The position numbers were made by a program, and so were the translations under genes. A DNA stretch of 64,000 bases from Nitrospirota bacterium (lineage in GTDB: Bacteria; Nitrospirota; Thermodesulfovibrionia; Thermodesulfovibrionales; UBA6898). Positions 35,729 through 46,500 of this stretch are shown piece by piece. Numbering within the stretch: the stretch's first letter is position 1; the number at the start of each line of letters is the position of its first letter. The stretch lies in the NCBI GenBank assembly GCA_021811105.1, contig JAJZPM010000001.1, positions 124,001 through 188,000 on the forward strand. Direction: 5' to 3'. The notes beneath the pieces are model-generated. The model was given only the letters and a program-made list of their open reading frames with translations, was not told the origin of the DNA and did no database searches.

Positions 35729-38564
35729 TTCAAAGAGCTGGTACTACAGCCCAGACCACGGGCAGCTTTGTCAGGTCATCGAAGCCCAGTCGCTCTGGGG
35801 AGAGACGACCTGCCGCGTCTGGTTGCCCGGGCGCGATTCCGTGGTCCGTGTCTCGGCATCCAGGCTCAAGCCCCTGGAGAGCGCCGGTATCTGCTCGCCG
35901 GACAATATCGCTTACGTCGCTGCTGCCGCACGCGTGGCCGACGCCCTAACTCAGGACGTCCTCCTCGCACCAATTGAGTCCTCCGTTATTCCTCTTCCGC
36001 ACCAGATAAGGGCACTGTCTCGCGCCATCGCTAACGACCGAGTGCGCTATCTCCTGGCGGACGAAGTCGGCTTGGGCAAGACCATCGAGGCAGGTCTTAT
36101 CATGAGGGAGCTTAAGCTGCGCGGGTTGATTAAGCGGGTTCTGGTTATCGCCCCGAAGGGACTGGTGAGCCAGTGGGTCAGCGAGATGCGCTTTCACTTC
36201 GGGGAGACCTTCCAGCTCGTTCTTCCTGAAGACATCAAGACATTGAAACGGATCGCCCCGACAGCCGCTCCGGAAAACGGGGACAATTGGAATCACGACT
36301 TTGAGTCTTTGCCCGCCAACGCCTGGCAGATGTTCTCGCAGGTGGTTGTGCCTATGGACTCGGTCAAACCTCTTGACAAGCGACGTGGGTGGAGCGCCGC
36401 TCAGGTGGGCGAGTACAACCGAGAGCGATTCGAGGACCTGATCTCCGCCGGCTGGGATTTGGTGATAGTGGACGAAGCTCACCGCCTCGGCGGCAGCACC
36501 GACCAAGTGGCCCGCTTCAAGCTGGGGCAGGGGCTTGCCGAGGCCGCACCATATTTTCTGCTGCTCTCGGCCACTCCTCACCAGGGGAAGACCGATGCTT
36601 TCCACCGGCTGGTGTCTTTGATCGACGCCCAGGAGTTTCCGGACATCAGCAGCGTTACCCGCGAGCGGATCCAGCCGCATGTGATCCGCACCGAGAAACG
36701 CCGCGCCATCGACGCTGAGGGGAACCCCCTGTTCAAGCCCCGGCGCACACAGCTTGCTCCGGTCTCTTGGGAGGAGCGTCACCGAAATCAACAGCTCCTT
36801 TACGAGGCTGTCACCGAATATGTCCGTGAGGGTTACAACCAGGCCATGCGTGAGAAACGTAGCTACATCGGCTTCCTGATGATCCTGATGCAGCGACTGG
36901 TGGTCTCCAGCACGAGCGCTATCCGCACCACTCTCGAAAGAAGGTTGGAGGCGCTATCCGCACCCCAGGAGCAATTGTCTCTTTTCCCACTGTCCGAGGA
37001 AGAATGGGCCGACCTTGATGGGCAAGAGCAGATCGACGTGTTACTTCACACCCGCCTCAAGGCGCTTAAAAACGAGCGCGCTGAGGTCAAACTACTCTTA
37101 GATTCCGCAGCCCGCTGCGAGCAGATCGGCCCGGATGCAAAGGCCGAAGCATTGCTCGACTGGCTCTACCGCCTCCAGTCCGAGGAGGGTGATCCAGAAC
37201 TCAAGGCTTTGGTGTTTACCGAATTCGTTCCTACCCAGGAGATGTTGCATCGGTTCTTGGCGGAACGCGGCTTCTCGGTTGTCTGCCTAAACGGCTCCAT
37301 GGACATGGAAGAACGCAAGCGGGTCCAAGAGGCTTTCAGCAATGAATCCCGGATCCTTATTTCTACCGACGCAGGCGGGGAGGGTTTGAACCTCCAGTTC
37401 TGCCACGTGGTGATCAACTACGACATCCCCTGGAACCCGATGCGACTGGAGCAGCGGATCGGCCGGGTGGATCGTATCGGACAATCTCACATCGTCCGCG
37501 CAGTCAATTTCGTCTTTGAGGGATCGGTCGAGCACCGAGTCCGGGAGGTGCTGGAACAGAAACTCGCCATCATCTTTGAGGAGTTCGGCATCGACAAAAC
37601 CGGCGACGTCCTCGACTCTGCTCAAGCGGGACATATGTTTGACGAGATGTATGTCGAGGCGATTCTCAACCCCGAAAAGGTGGAGGACTCAGTCGAGAGC
37701 GTAGTTGCCCGTTTACAGGAGCAGGCGCACGAGGCGCGGACCACAGCATCCGTGCTCGGCGCAACCGAGGACCTGGAACCCGGCGAAGCCCAACGATTAC
37801 TGACCCACCCCTTGCCCCATTGGGTCGAGCGTATGACCGTGAGCTATCTCAAGGCGCATGGCGGCCAGGCCGAGAGAAAAAGCCAAAGCTGGAACCTCGC
37901 CTGGCCGGACGGCGAAACATACGAGAATGTGGTCTTCACGGGCAAAGAAGCCGAAAGGCTTCCAGCCGCCCGGCACCTCACCCTGGAAGAGCCGAAGGTC
38001 CGCGGTCTGGCCATGCGGCTTCCCCGTTTCGCCCCAGGCCAGCCGGTCCCTGTGGTATCAATTCCCGGCATCTCCAATGAAGTCCAAGGCATCTGGTCCC
38101 TATGGCGGATAGCCATTGCTACCATGGAGTGGAACCGTCGGAAGATTATGCCTCTTTTCCTGGCTGACAACGGCGTGGTCTACATGCCGACGGCCAGGTA
38201 TGTGTGGGATCAACTCCTCGCAACAAGCACGCAGGTCAGGTCTGTTCTGGAAGCCTCTGTTTCCGAAGCCGCCTTCGAAAAGCTACAGAGCGCCGCGGAG
38301 GAACATGGAAAGCCCATCTACGAAGCGCTTGTTCAGGAGCACCAGTCCCGCATCATTCGCGAACGCGAGAAGGCTGGCTACGCCTTCGACGCCCGCCGCA
38401 GAAACATTAAGAGAATTGGGCTGCCCCAGGTCCGCACCTATCGATTGAGCCTACTGGCCCAGGAGGAGCGAAGCTTTCAAGAACAGCTTGACCATAAGTC
38501 CTTTGCTTATCCGGAGATGGTGCCGCTGCTTGTAATTCGGGTGGATGGCGGTGGCCATGAGTAA
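35715..38564 (+). CDS. brxHII: SNF2/SF2 helicase, BrxHII-like (DrmD-related)
   Basis: 949 residues from ATG 35715 (MTQIDS); the track start adds six residues. Motifs: LADEVGLGKTIEAG (about residue 115), VIVDEAHRLGG (about 252), LLSATPHQGK, then the second RecA half with DAGGEGLNLQF (about 553) and RIGRVDRIGQ (about 580). The family also includes DISARM DrmD. It is the type 3 BREX helicase by gene order. GC-rich, like brxC. Overlaps pglZ by 8 bases. Confidence 0.83.
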   Translation: MTQIDSKSWYYSPDHGQLCQVIEAQSLWGETTCRVWLPGRDSVVRVSASRLKPLESAGICSPDNIAYVAAAARVADALTQDVLLAPIESSVIPLPHQIRALSRAIANDRVRYLLADEVGLGKTIEAGLIMRELKLRGLIKRVLVIAPKGLVSQWVSEMRFHFGETFQLVLPEDIKTLKRIAPTAAPENGDNWNHDFESLPANAWQMFSQVVVPMDSVKPLDKRRGWSAAQVGEYNRERFEDLISAGWDLVIVDEAHRLGGSTDQVARFKLGQGLAEAAPYFLLLSATPHQGKTDAFHRLVSLIDAQEFPDISSVTRERIQPHVIRTEKRRAIDAEGNPLFKPRRTQLAPVSWEERHRNQQLLYEAVTEYVREGYNQAMREKRSYIGFLMILMQRLVVSSTSAIRTTLERRLEALSAPQEQLSLFPLSEEEWADLDGQEQIDVLLHTRLKALKNERAEVKLLLDSAARCEQIGPDAKAEALLDWLYRLQSEEGDPELKALVFTEFVPTQEMLHRFLAERGFSVVCLNGSMDMEERKRVQEAFSNESRILISTDAGGEGLNLQFCHVVINYDIPWNPMRLEQRIGRVDRIGQSHIVRAVNFVFEGSVEHRVREVLEQKLAIIFEEFGIDKTGDVLDSAQAGHMFDEMYVEAILNPEKVEDSVESVVARLQEQAHEARTTASVLGATEDLEPGEAQRLLTHPLPHWVERMTVSYLKAHGGQAERKSQSWNLAWPDGETYENVVFTGKEAERLPAARHLTLEEPKVRGLAMRLPRFAPGQPVPVVSIPGISNEVQGIWSLWRIAIATMEWNRRKIMPLFLADNGVVYMPTARYVWDQLLATSTQVRSVLEASVSEAAFEKLQSAAEEHGKPIYEALVQEHQSRIIREREKAGYAFDARRRNIKRIGLPQVRTYRLSLLAQEERSFQEQLDHKSFAYPEMVPLLVIRVDGGGHE

Positions 38565-40563
38565 CTGGCGCCATCAAATTCTAAAGGAATTCACTCCGAA
38601 GGTCGCTCGACTTACTTTGGTGGCCGACCCTGACGGACTCCTCCTCGAAGAAGGGATTCTCGAAGGCGTCCGTGAACGGGGTTTTGAGCTGATCCCGTTC
38701 GAAGACCACATCGCGTTTCGCTATGCCTATGAATCTAAATTCCGATCCCGCTGGGACCGGGGCGAACACACGGATCTTGTAGTCGTATTGCGCTCCCAAG
38801 CCAGCGACCTCGGGGGGTTACCCTACGATCTGCTTCAGGCCGGTCGCAGGCTTTCGTTCAGCCTCGGCGACATTTTCCCGAACCTCAGCTACCCGGTAGT
38901 GACCGCTTTGGACCGTGGGGATCTCGATGCTTTGTTCGAGGCCCAAAAAAGACATGCTCCCGGCCAATTGGGCGAGAACGCTACCAAAGAGTTCGTCCTC
39001 CGGCACGTATTTGAAATCGCGCCCGAGCTGATAAAAAAGCCGTCTGACCTCTTACGGGTGCTGTTACGCCGTCACTACCGGGGGCAGCGCATCCCGATGG
39101 TGCTGGATGAACGGTTCATCCAACTATTGCGCCAGAGCGCGCATTTCGACGACTGGCCGCTTGAGACGCTGGTTACGGACCGGGAGGCATTCTTTGCGTT
39201 CCTCCAGGAGCGATGGCCGATCTTCCTCGATCGCGAAGCAGCCAAAGAGGTATCTACAGCCCGAGAGGAAGAGACGCCCTATGGTATGGCCATTAAGGGT
39301 CCTGTTGATCTGCCCTTTGATCACCATGACATCCGGGTCTACATCGACAACCTGTTCGTCGAGGGGGTGCTGCACCCGGTGCCGCATGATCATGCAGACG
39401 CCCTGTCTAAGACTTGGGTGGGTATTGGCATTCGAACTGTTCCAGTCGAGGATAGGTCCCGCCGCCTGAGCAGGCTCGTCGACAGTCTGCAGGCATCTGT
39501 CCCGGCCGATGACGCAAAACACACGGAGTGGTTTCACTTTGCCCGTGGGTGGGCGGAGCTGGTTCTGCTCATGAATGAGCAATGCGATGCCGTCATCGGG
39601 GAAGAGAGCGGGAACGCGAAGAGCTTGCAGTCACGGGTGGACGCTGGTTTTACCAAATGGCTCTTCAAGCGATATGCCGGGCTGGTCAACCTGCCGCCAG
39701 TACCGCCGGTGATGTTGCATCACCTGCCGCGGTTTCTTGCCCGTCAAATGGACGAAGACCATAATAGTAAGATTGCACTGATTGTGGTAGATGGCCTATC
39801 CTTTGACCAGTGGCTGGTGGTCCGTAGCTCGCTCGCCGCTCGGCAGCCCGGTTTCTGTTTCAGGGAACATGCTGTCTTCGCATGGATTCCGTCTCTCACG
39901 TCAGTTTCACGCCAAGCTGCCTTTGCCGGTAGGGCTCCAATCTTCTTCCCTAACAGCATCTATTCAACAGACAAAGAATCTGCCCTTTGGGCGCAGTTCT
40001 GGGCGGATCATGGCATCACTTCAAACGAGGTCGTGTACATCAAGGGGCTGGGCGATGGTGGGCTGGAGACTGTTTCCGAAGCGCTTTCCCATCCCAAGGC
40101 AAGGGTTGCTGGGCTCGTCGTGGACAAGATCGACAAAATCATGCACGGGATGGAATTGGGCATCGCCGGGATGCACAACCAGGTCGGCCAGTGGTCCAAA
40201 CAGCCTTATATGAATAACCTACTTGATCTGCTTCTGGATGGGGGCTTCCGGGTCTATCTGACTTCTGATCATGGAAACATCGAGGCAGAGGGTTGCGGCC
40301 GTCCAGCAGAAGGTGCTGTGGCGGATCTTCGCGGCGAACGGGTCCGAATCTATCCCGATGCTGCTCTTCGTGGCAGGGTGAAGAAACACTTCCAGGATGC
40401 GCTGGAATGGGGCACTGTTGGTCTTCCAGAGGATTACCTTGCTCTCATTGCCCCCGATAGGCAGGCCTTTGTTCAGGAGAAGCAATATACAGTCTGTCAC
40501 GGCGGCATCTCAATCGAGGAGCTGATTGTCCCTCTGGTTCAGATCGAGAGGAGATGCGAATGA
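38557..40563 (+). CDS. pglZ: BREX protein PglZ, alkaline-phosphatase-like
   Basis: 668 residues from ATG 38557 (MSNWRHQIL); ATG 38545 would add four. The alkaline-phosphatase-superfamily core shows ALIVVDGLSFDQW (about residue 409) with a Ser nearby for the nucleophile position, and LTSDHGNIEA (about 569) with the metal-binding Asp-His. PglZ is the most constant BREX component and is needed for defence and for methylation. Overlaps brxA by 10 bases, completing the brxF-C-X-HII-Z-A order. Confidence 0.88.
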   Translation: MSNWRHQILKEFTPKVARLTLVADPDGLLLEEGILEGVRERGFELIPFEDHIAFRYAYESKFRSRWDRGEHTDLVVVLRSQASDLGGLPYDLLQAGRRLSFSLGDIFPNLSYPVVTALDRGDLDALFEAQKRHAPGQLGENATKEFVLRHVFEIAPELIKKPSDLLRVLLRRHYRGQRIPMVLDERFIQLLRQSAHFDDWPLETLVTDREAFFAFLQERWPIFLDREAAKEVSTAREEETPYGMAIKGPVDLPFDHHDIRVYIDNLFVEGVLHPVPHDHADALSKTWVGIGIRTVPVEDRSRRLSRLVDSLQASVPADDAKHTEWFHFARGWAELVLLMNEQCDAVIGEESGNAKSLQSRVDAGFTKWLFKRYAGLVNLPPVPPVMLHHLPRFLARQMDEDHNSKIALIVVDGLSFDQWLVVRSSLAARQPGFCFREHAVFAWIPSLTSVSRQAAFAGRAPIFFPNSIYSTDKESALWAQFWADHGITSNEVVYIKGLGDGGLETVSEALSHPKARVAGLVVDKIDKIMHGMELGIAGMHNQVGQWSKQPYMNNLLDLLLDGGFRVYLTSDHGNIEAEGCGRPAEGAVADLRGERVRIYPDAALRGRVKKHFQDALEWGTVGLPEDYLALIAPDRQAFVQEKQYTVCHGGISIEELIVPLVQIERRCE

Positions 40564-41333
40564 CCAGGCGGACAGACCAGATTGGATTTAGCCAGCGGAT
40601 ACGCCTGGAGTGGCTTGAACGGACAGCTGACCTGGTGCTGTCCGGGAGGGACAGGGCAACGGTTAACGATGCCTTGCAGGAACTTCTTAAGGACAAGGTG
40701 TCAGTAGGGGGCCAAGCCGAGCGCGGCAATCGCGAGAAGATCATCAGTATTCTATTGAAGACATGGCTGATTGTGCCGAAAGATCTCGATGAGCTGCGCG
40801 TCGATGGTCTGGAACTGCTCAAACATAGACCTCGATCCGATCACCTGGCTATACATTGGGGCATGGTAACAGCTGTCTATCCGTTCTGGTCGGGTGTGGC
40901 AACGCAAGTGGGTCGGCTCTTGAGGCTGCAAGGTTCTGCAGCCGCGGCACATGTCCAGCGTCGGGTGCGTGAGCAATATGGTGAACGGGAGACGGTTTCC
41001 CGCGCAGCCCGCCGAGTGCTGCGTTCGTATCTGGATTGGGGCGTGCTTAAGGAAACCGGGAAAAAGGGCATCTACACCTCTGGACTGACGCTGGAGATTG
41101 ACGATTTCCGATTGACCTCATGGCTGATTGAAGCAGTCCTCCATGCTCGTGCCAACGGCGCAGCACCCTTGAGAGATCTGACTGATAGCCCAGGCTTCTT
41201 TCCGTTCCGTATAAGACAGGTTCACGCCGATAGACTTGCTGCGGTGTCATCCAGACTGGACATTCTCCGTCACGGGTTGGACGACGACCTTGTCATGCTG
41301 CGGAAGCAAACGACGAAAGGGGGCGCACCATGA
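40554..41333 (+). CDS. brxA: BREX protein BrxA (DUF1819-like)
   Basis: 259 residues; ATG 40554 or 40560 is inside the end of pglZ. The sequence (LEWLERTADLVLSGRDRATVNDALQELL ... KTWLIVPKDL) is the helical NusB-like family found as BrxA, a small DNA-binding protein. It ends the six-gene type 3 core. An ATGA overlap links it to the second methylase, so transcription and translation continue into the added genes. Confidence 0.75.
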   Translation: MRMTRRTDQIGFSQRIRLEWLERTADLVLSGRDRATVNDALQELLKDKVSVGGQAERGNREKIISILLKTWLIVPKDLDELRVDGLELLKHRPRSDHLAIHWGMVTAVYPFWSGVATQVGRLLRLQGSAAAAHVQRRVREQYGERETVSRAARRVLRSYLDWGVLKETGKKGIYTSGLTLEIDDFRLTSWLIEAVLHARANGAAPLRDLTDSPGFFPFRIRQVHADRLAAVSSRLDILRHGLDDDLVMLRKQTTKGGAP

Positions 41334-43516
41334 CCCTGGCCCAGCGCGCCTCCCAGATCAATCCGTTTTCTGGCGAACCCGGTCAGCAAACGACTTTCAC
41401 TGCCTTTCCTGAAGGCACTCTGCTTGAATCGGGCAAGGTCCCCATTGCCGAGCTCGCCGAGCTCGCTCTTCGTGAAGGTCAATGCACCAATCCGACCTAC
41501 CGGGTCCATCGCTGGTTCGCACGGCGTCTTGGCTCACAGTTCCGGGCCATCCTGACCGGCTTATCTCTAAAACCCGAGGAAGCCGACCGGTTCTGGGACC
41601 TGTATCTCGGGGACCTATCACTTGACGGTGCGGTCGTGCTCGATCCCTTCGTGGGCGGAGGTACCAGCCTTGTCGAGGCCTGGCGCTGTGGTGCGCGCGT
41701 GATTGGGTACGACATCGATCCTGTTGCCACATTCATCACGCGATTTGAACTTGAAACAGCATCTTACGATTCTTTGTCACCGGAGATTGCCGCTCTCTGC
41801 GCAACGGTGTCCGAAAAGATCGGCACCTTTCACCGGACAACCGTCCCAGGTGTCGGTGAACGCGTAGTCCTACACCACTTCTGGGTTGAATGTCGAACCT
41901 GCGAAGTCTGCGGGACGACCTTCGAAATTCATCCCCATTACCAGTTGGCGCACAGCAAGGAAAAGGCTCTCCAGTGGGTGTTCTGCAAGACCTGCTATGA
42001 GGTCTCTGAGATTCCTATTGCCCGCAAGGAAATCCGATGCGGATGCGGAACGCGTACCAGGATCGCACAAGGAACCCTTGACCAGGGAAAGGTCAGATGC
42101 CCAGGCTGCGGTGACGTGTCGGGACTCGGCGAGCGTGGGGATGCGCCAACGCGGCCTGAATGGCGGCTCTTCGCACAGGAGTATCTTGAAGAGACTCCAA
42201 CCGGCGTAACACGCCACTTCAAAACGGCGAGCAAAGGCGACCGTATTCGCTACGGTCGGGCGCGCAGTCTTCTAGAGGATGTTGAAAAGGCTGGCGGTAG
42301 ATTCGCACCCAGCCGGGCCATTCCGACAGACGGTCGGTCCGACGCGCGGCCACTGATCCACGGCTTCGCCCGATACCGCGATCTCTTCAACGACCGTCAA
42401 CTGCTCCACCTGACACTGTTGGGCCAAGCCATCACCAGAGTCGACGATCCGAGGTTGCGCAGGCTTCTGGCCATTGCCTTCAGCGAACACCTTACAACGA
42501 ACTGCATGTATACGGCCTATGCGTTCGGGTATCGGCGGATCAGCCCGATGTTTTCAATCCACGGGTACCGGCACATCACCAGGCCGGTGGAGATCAACCC
42601 ATGGCTCGACGGCATCGGACGCGGCACTTTCCCGAATGTCCTCGGCAAGATTGCCAAGGCGGTGGCGTTCGTTGCAGCGCCCACCAATCTTGACCCAAGG
42701 GGTGGGCGAAAACCAGCGACGATCTATCGCCAAACCGCCGTAAAGGATGTCTCAACGCACCCATGGAGAGTGCTGGGAGGATCATCCCGGGCTTCGATAT
42801 CCACCAAGACGTCGGAGAACCTCGAAGGGATTCCAGATGGTAGTATCGACCTCATCCTCACTGATCCGCCGTATTTCGACAATCTGAGCTACTCAGAACT
42901 TTCCGACTTCTACCTGGCCTGGCACCAGTCCCTCGGCGTGGCTGAACCTCCTTACGACAATCCGGCCCTTGCAGCGCCGATTAAGGAGAACCTCGCTCTG
43001 ACAGATCGCGGCGACCAGTCTATCGAAGTCTACCGGAACAGCTTGCACCGAATTTTCTGCGAGTGCCGGCGCGTGCTCAAAATGGACGGCATTATGGTCT
43101 TTACCTATCACCACAAGTCGCCCGTGGCTTGGGGTGCTCTCGGGGATGCGCTTGTTTGTTCCGGGCTGAAGTGTGCGACCGTTTTGCCCCTGCGCGGCGA
43201 AGGTCAGGGTGGACTGCATTCCTACGATGGCACCATCAAATGGGATGCTGTGTTTATCTGTCGTAAGGGCGCTCAGGTGCCGTCAGCGACTTCGGATAAA
43301 GCGGTGGTTCCGCGTATCGCTATAAAACGGGCCAAACAGCAGGCATCCGCATACGCTGAAGATTTGGCTAAGACCCGACAGATCGGTTTCCGCGACCCGG
43401 ATCGACTGAACCTCGAACGCGCCATGATCGTGGCATCGGCTGTCATCGCTCCAACCCATCCCGATCTTATGCCACTCTCGGACGCCTTGAAAACGAACTC
43501 AACTGGAGGACGCTGA
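41330..43516 (+). CDS. Second DNA methyltransferase with Zn-ribbon insert
   Basis: 728 residues, coupled by ATGA to brxA. The N-terminus has TYRVHRWFARRLGSQFR, as in Zn-ribbon adenine-specific methylases, then VLDPFVGGGTSLVE (about residue 105), a cluster of Cys (CRTCEVC, FCKTCYE, RCGCGTR, RCPGCG; about 185-262) forming zinc ribbons, and DPPYFDNLSYSE (about 511). It differs from the 32237 methylase in size and motifs, so the operon has two methylases. Type 3 BREX normally has one. This gene may serve with the nuclease-helicase downstream as an added modification-restriction unit. Confidence 0.85.
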   Translation: MTLAQRASQINPFSGEPGQQTTFTAFPEGTLLESGKVPIAELAELALREGQCTNPTYRVHRWFARRLGSQFRAILTGLSLKPEEADRFWDLYLGDLSLDGAVVLDPFVGGGTSLVEAWRCGARVIGYDIDPVATFITRFELETASYDSLSPEIAALCATVSEKIGTFHRTTVPGVGERVVLHHFWVECRTCEVCGTTFEIHPHYQLAHSKEKALQWVFCKTCYEVSEIPIARKEIRCGCGTRTRIAQGTLDQGKVRCPGCGDVSGLGERGDAPTRPEWRLFAQEYLEETPTGVTRHFKTASKGDRIRYGRARSLLEDVEKAGGRFAPSRAIPTDGRSDARPLIHGFARYRDLFNDRQLLHLTLLGQAITRVDDPRLRRLLAIAFSEHLTTNCMYTAYAFGYRRISPMFSIHGYRHITRPVEINPWLDGIGRGTFPNVLGKIAKAVAFVAAPTNLDPRGGRKPATIYRQTAVKDVSTHPWRVLGGSSRASISTKTSENLEGIPDGSIDLILTDPPYFDNLSYSELSDFYLAWHQSLGVAEPPYDNPALAAPIKENLALTDRGDQSIEVYRNSLHRIFCECRRVLKMDGIMVFTYHHKSPVAWGALGDALVCSGLKCATVLPLRGEGQGGLHSYDGTIKWDAVFICRKGAQVPSATSDKAVVPRIAIKRAKQQASAYAEDLAKTRQIGFRDPDRLNLERAMIVASAVIAPTHPDLMPLSDALKTNSTGGR

Positions 43517-43519
43517 CAC

Positions 43520-46500
43520 ATGCCACAGGTTGGAAAAGAAGCCCTTTCGCAATTCATCAGAACCGAATGCCTTCGTCTGCTCAGGCTCAACCTGAGTCCT
43601 GACGCCCAGGCTTTCCAGCAGGAAAGAACGGCCGCTGGCATGCCACCCGTACAGCCCCCCCGTCCTGGTCTTGAATACCTGGCTCAAGCTGGCGAGGAGT
43701 GGCAAGCAGAGAAAATCGCGGACCTCTCGGATACCTTCGGCACCGCCGTTGTCATCGGTGACCGCTACACGAATCAGGCAGGCCAGGAACGATTCCGGGA
43801 GATCGAACTTGTCAACTACCTGACCACCGCTCCGCAGGGCTCCTTCCTTGTTGAATCCCAGTTTGACGTGGGCCCTGCTTTCGAGGGCGCACTGGGGATC
43901 GCGGGTTATAGACAGAGCTATGGACTGAATTACTCCCGATTGCGGCCCGATCTCATCGAAGTGTTACCTCACACTTCGAACATCGACCGGTATGTCACCC
44001 CGCCCGGCGCAGTTCTGTGGCTGGCTACCGACGACCATCGGATCAAACTTCGGGTCATCGACATCAAACTCACGGCTGAGCCATCTCCTTCATATTTCGC
44101 AGAAGTCACTTATTACTCCATGGCCTTGGCTGGATGGCTCGTTGACCGAGGTTTGGACAATCGTTACGTGGTCGTTCCAGACGCAGCGATCTGGCCGGGT
44201 TCGCACGACGCCTCATGCCTGGTGCGAACCTGCCGGGAGATCGAAGATCAAGGAGGCACTCCCTCATATGTCCAGATGTGGGATGCGATGCAGGAAGACC
44301 TCGAGGCAGTTCCCTTCGAGGTGTTCGTCGGCAGGGTCAAGCACTTCTTCATGGCCGATCTTCCCCGGGCTTTTGCATGTCCCTGGCAGCAACACCCCTG
44401 GCACGTGGACAACCGGTGCAAGGGATGTGATTACCTTGGCTACCCGTGGGTTGATCGAAACGGCCAGCCGACTGCTGCTCCTCTTCACTGCATGCCGACT
44501 GCTGCTCAGACCGACCATCTCAGCAGAGTCGCGTTCATTTCTCGTGGGGCTTCTGCCGCCCTGAGTGACCAAGGGATATCGGATGTTTCGGCGTTGGCGC
44601 AGCTTCAACCGAACTCCACCGTTTTCAATGCACACTACTCGCTCAGAGCGACACGCAATGTAGTAGCGGGCAGAGCGACATCTCTTCAAGCCCAGCAATC
44701 GGCGATTCCACCACAGAGCGGCACCTCCGGGGTCATGCCCAAATACGCAGACCTACATGTTTACCTTTCGGTCGATTTTGACCTCGGCAGTGCCATCACG
44801 TTCTCCTTGGGTGTGAAGGGCTTTTGGGTCGAGCCCCAGCCGTTTGGATATGTTGGCCAGAGAGCCAACCATGCCTATGGACCTCACACCCACGTGATCG
44901 ACCAGAAGGACCTGCCCGTTGAGCGCCGGGAACTCCTGGCGTTCCTGAACAACATCAACGCGATTTTGACGGATGCCAGAAACCGCAACGCGGGCACGAC
45001 GGTCCAGTTCTACATCTGGGATTCAGTCCAGTACAAGCATCTCACGCGGATTATCGGCCGCCATTTGCAGGCTATCCTCGCGGACCAAACCATCCAGCAC
45101 CTCGCTTGGCTGTTTCCGCCGGAGGAGCTGCTGCCCAACGCTGCCATGGAAACACGACGATCACCAATTACCATTGTTCGAGAGGTCGTGCGGACCTTGC
45201 TCGCCGCCCCGATTCCGCATTATTACACTCTCTTCCATACGGCTCGTGTTTACCACCAGGCTTCTCTGCCCCAGCAGGTGGCGGCGTTCTCGGTACACCC
45301 GCTGTTTGAAGACACGCTGAGCGACCAGATTCCGAGTGAACGGGCCCATGAAATCTGGGCGCGGGTGACAAGGCCAAGATCATGGTCTGACCAACTTGTG
45401 ACCCTGCGTGAAACCGTGACAAAGCAACTCGGCGCTCTCGAGGCGATCACCAGGCGGCTCGAAGAGGATCTCCGGCCTACGCTCCAGCAGATCGCACCAG
45501 AAATCCGCATAGAGCCGCCACAACGACAATCGGGAATCAGTTTTAATGGGCAGTTGTGGTATGGATTCGCGCGGCTCAACGCCGCCCTTGGCGAACTGGA
45601 GGTGCACCAAATCAGGGCCATGCCGCCAGAGGAGCGTGAGGCCAGGTATTGCAGCGCACGACTGACACGTCGTCTTGCCGGCGCTGCAGAGACGGCAGCG
45701 CTGGCCCAGTTGGGGATTGTGCAACGGCCGAGGATTCGGGTCTACGAGATGAGGCCGGAGTCAAGAGAAGTGAAGGCGCGCGAGGGGGATTTCAGCTTTG
45801 CCCTGGCCCCCGAAAACATGCCCGGCTTTCTCGACAGGTCGCTTCAAGTGGTAACACAAGGAACTCCATTGGAACCGCCCAATGGGTCCGGATGGCGAAC
45901 TTACATGGAGACCGCAACAGGGGTCCGAATCGTTGGTATCGACCGCGACGCTGGCCTGATCGCTGTCCTTCCCAACAACCGCTATCCAACGATGCTTGAC
46001 GATCTGGAGCAACAGGGACTGGCGGATTTCAGTCAAGACGTTGTTCTCGATCCTATGTGGGTCGACACCTTCACGAAGAAATTGCGAGAGACATTGCATG
46101 CCATCGGCAATCCTCCGAATGCTCGGAACAACGCCCTTGTGCGTAGAGCGGTGGGACTGACCACAAGGCGTAGTGGCCGGCAGACTGCTGGAAGTCCTGC
46201 AGCAGACCTATTGTGGTCCGGCAACACTCTGGCGAACACGGCTGTTGCCAGAAACCTGCCAGGGATCAGGCAGCAACTCGAGCAAAATGGAATATCCCTC
46301 AATCAGTCTCAGTGGGCAGCATGGGAGGCATCGCTTAGCCACCGTCTTCAAAGCGTTTGGGGTCCTCCTGGAACAGGGAAGAGCCGGACAGTCCGAGCGG
46401 TGGTGGTCGGCGCGGTTGTTGACGCGGTGCAGCGCAATATCCCTTTGCGCCTTCTGGTCTGTGCTCCCACGTACAACGCTCTCGACAACGTCCTATTGGA